A DNA stretch of 64,000 bases from Candidatus Bruticola papionis. Its GTDB lineage: Bacteria > Vulcanimicrobiota > Xenobia > Xenobiales > Xenobiaceae. The translations under genes were made by a program, and so were the position numbers. Below, in pieces: positions 63,862 through 64,000 of the stretch (its first letter is position 1; each line of letters starts with the position of its first letter). Under the pieces are notes generated by a model. The model was not told the origin of the DNA. It saw only the letters and a list, made by a program, of their open reading frames with translations, and searched no databases. The stretch is from contig DHKB01000019.1 in assembly GCA_002407045.1 (NCBI GenBank), positions 1-64,000 on the forward strand, read 5' to 3'.

Positions 63862-63895
63862 AGTTGTATTTGAGTAGCCGGTTTTCTCCTTATTC

Positions 63896-63930
63896 GGCGC
63901 TGCTCTTGGGGGAGAAGCGGCGCCATTTTT
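63896..63930 (+). terminator. Rho-independent terminator after sbcC
   Basis: Stem GGCGCTGCT paired with AGCGGCGCC (one G-T pair) around an 11-base loop, followed by ATTTTTCT, 34 bases after sbcC. Confidence 0.8.
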
Positions 63931-64000
63931 CTAGGGCGAAAAATATTTAGCCCTTGCTCAGAAAAAGTCTTCGTTGTAGACTAGGCTCACCGTGTCTTGG

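Noticed and set aside
63958..64000. Possible C-terminus of a minus-strand gene (QDTVSLVYNEDFF then stop) at the window end
   Set aside because: Fourteen codons are too few to support a gene, and other frames stop nearby; sequence beyond the window would decide.

Overview
The window reads as bacterial chromosome from an anaerobe with a Gram-negative style envelope. An [FeFe]-hydrogenase operon and a FeoABC ferrous-iron importer point to anaerobic life. A lipoprotein alpha-2-macroglobulin paired with penicillin-binding protein 1C points to a periplasm and outer membrane. The order ftsE-ftsX-M23 hydrolase-S41 proteases-uvrC resembles the cluster seen in Firmicutes. Together these suggest a diderm Firmicutes-like lineage (Negativicutes or similar), but this is inference: there is no rRNA here and other diderm anaerobes are possible. 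No tRNA, rRNA or CRISPR array was recognised.

Layout. 1-2.4 kb: a helicase-like protein cut by the window start, apparently lacking its ATP-binding loop. 2.5-7.1 kb (+): metallophosphoesterase, YgjP-like metallopeptidase, tRNA methylthiotransferase mtaB and pyruvate kinase. 7.3-10.4 kb (-): a secreted TPR protein, a short asparaginase-like protein and an aspartate aminotransferase. 10.7-13.6 kb (+): feoA-feoB-feoC. 13.8-17.4 kb (-): [FeFe]-hydrogenase with a GltD-like flavoprotein partner. 17.6-19.8 kb: mobile-element remains, namely an IS256-family element whose transposase has two nonsense codons and a frameshift, abutting a TnpB gene that has lost its C-terminal half. 19.9-24.3 kb (+): an apparently intact type III restriction-modification system. 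24.4-26.9 kb: HD-domain hydrolase, DUF1275 membrane protein, DUF4417 protein. 27-38.7 kb (-): uvrC, three consecutive S41 C-terminal processing proteases, an M23 murein hydrolase, ftsX, ftsE and a DedA protein. 38.9-45.9 kb (-): DUF58 protein, membrane transglutaminase, MoxR ATPase and a TPR protein. 46.0-47.4 kb (+): a kinase-fold protein and a methyltransferase. 47.6-55.9 kb (+): alpha-2-macroglobulin and pbpC. 55.9-56.7 kb (-): a secreted unknown. 57.0-63.9 kb (+): radA, sbcD, sbcC.

Functional themes. About half the window concerns the cell envelope: septal peptidoglycan hydrolysis (FtsEX with an EnvC-like M23 protein), periplasmic proteolysis (three S41 proteases), a MoxR/DUF58/transglutaminase complex, and A2M with PBP1C. 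DNA maintenance (UvrC, RadA, SbcCD) and DNA defence (type III RM) form a second theme. Iron uptake lies convergent to the iron-rich hydrogenase operon, with a shared bidirectional terminator between them. The least explained items are the Walker-A-less helicase relative, the A2M with no visible thioester, the half-length asparaginase with a His-rich tail, and three degenerate 15-bp repeats ahead of the hydrogenase operon.
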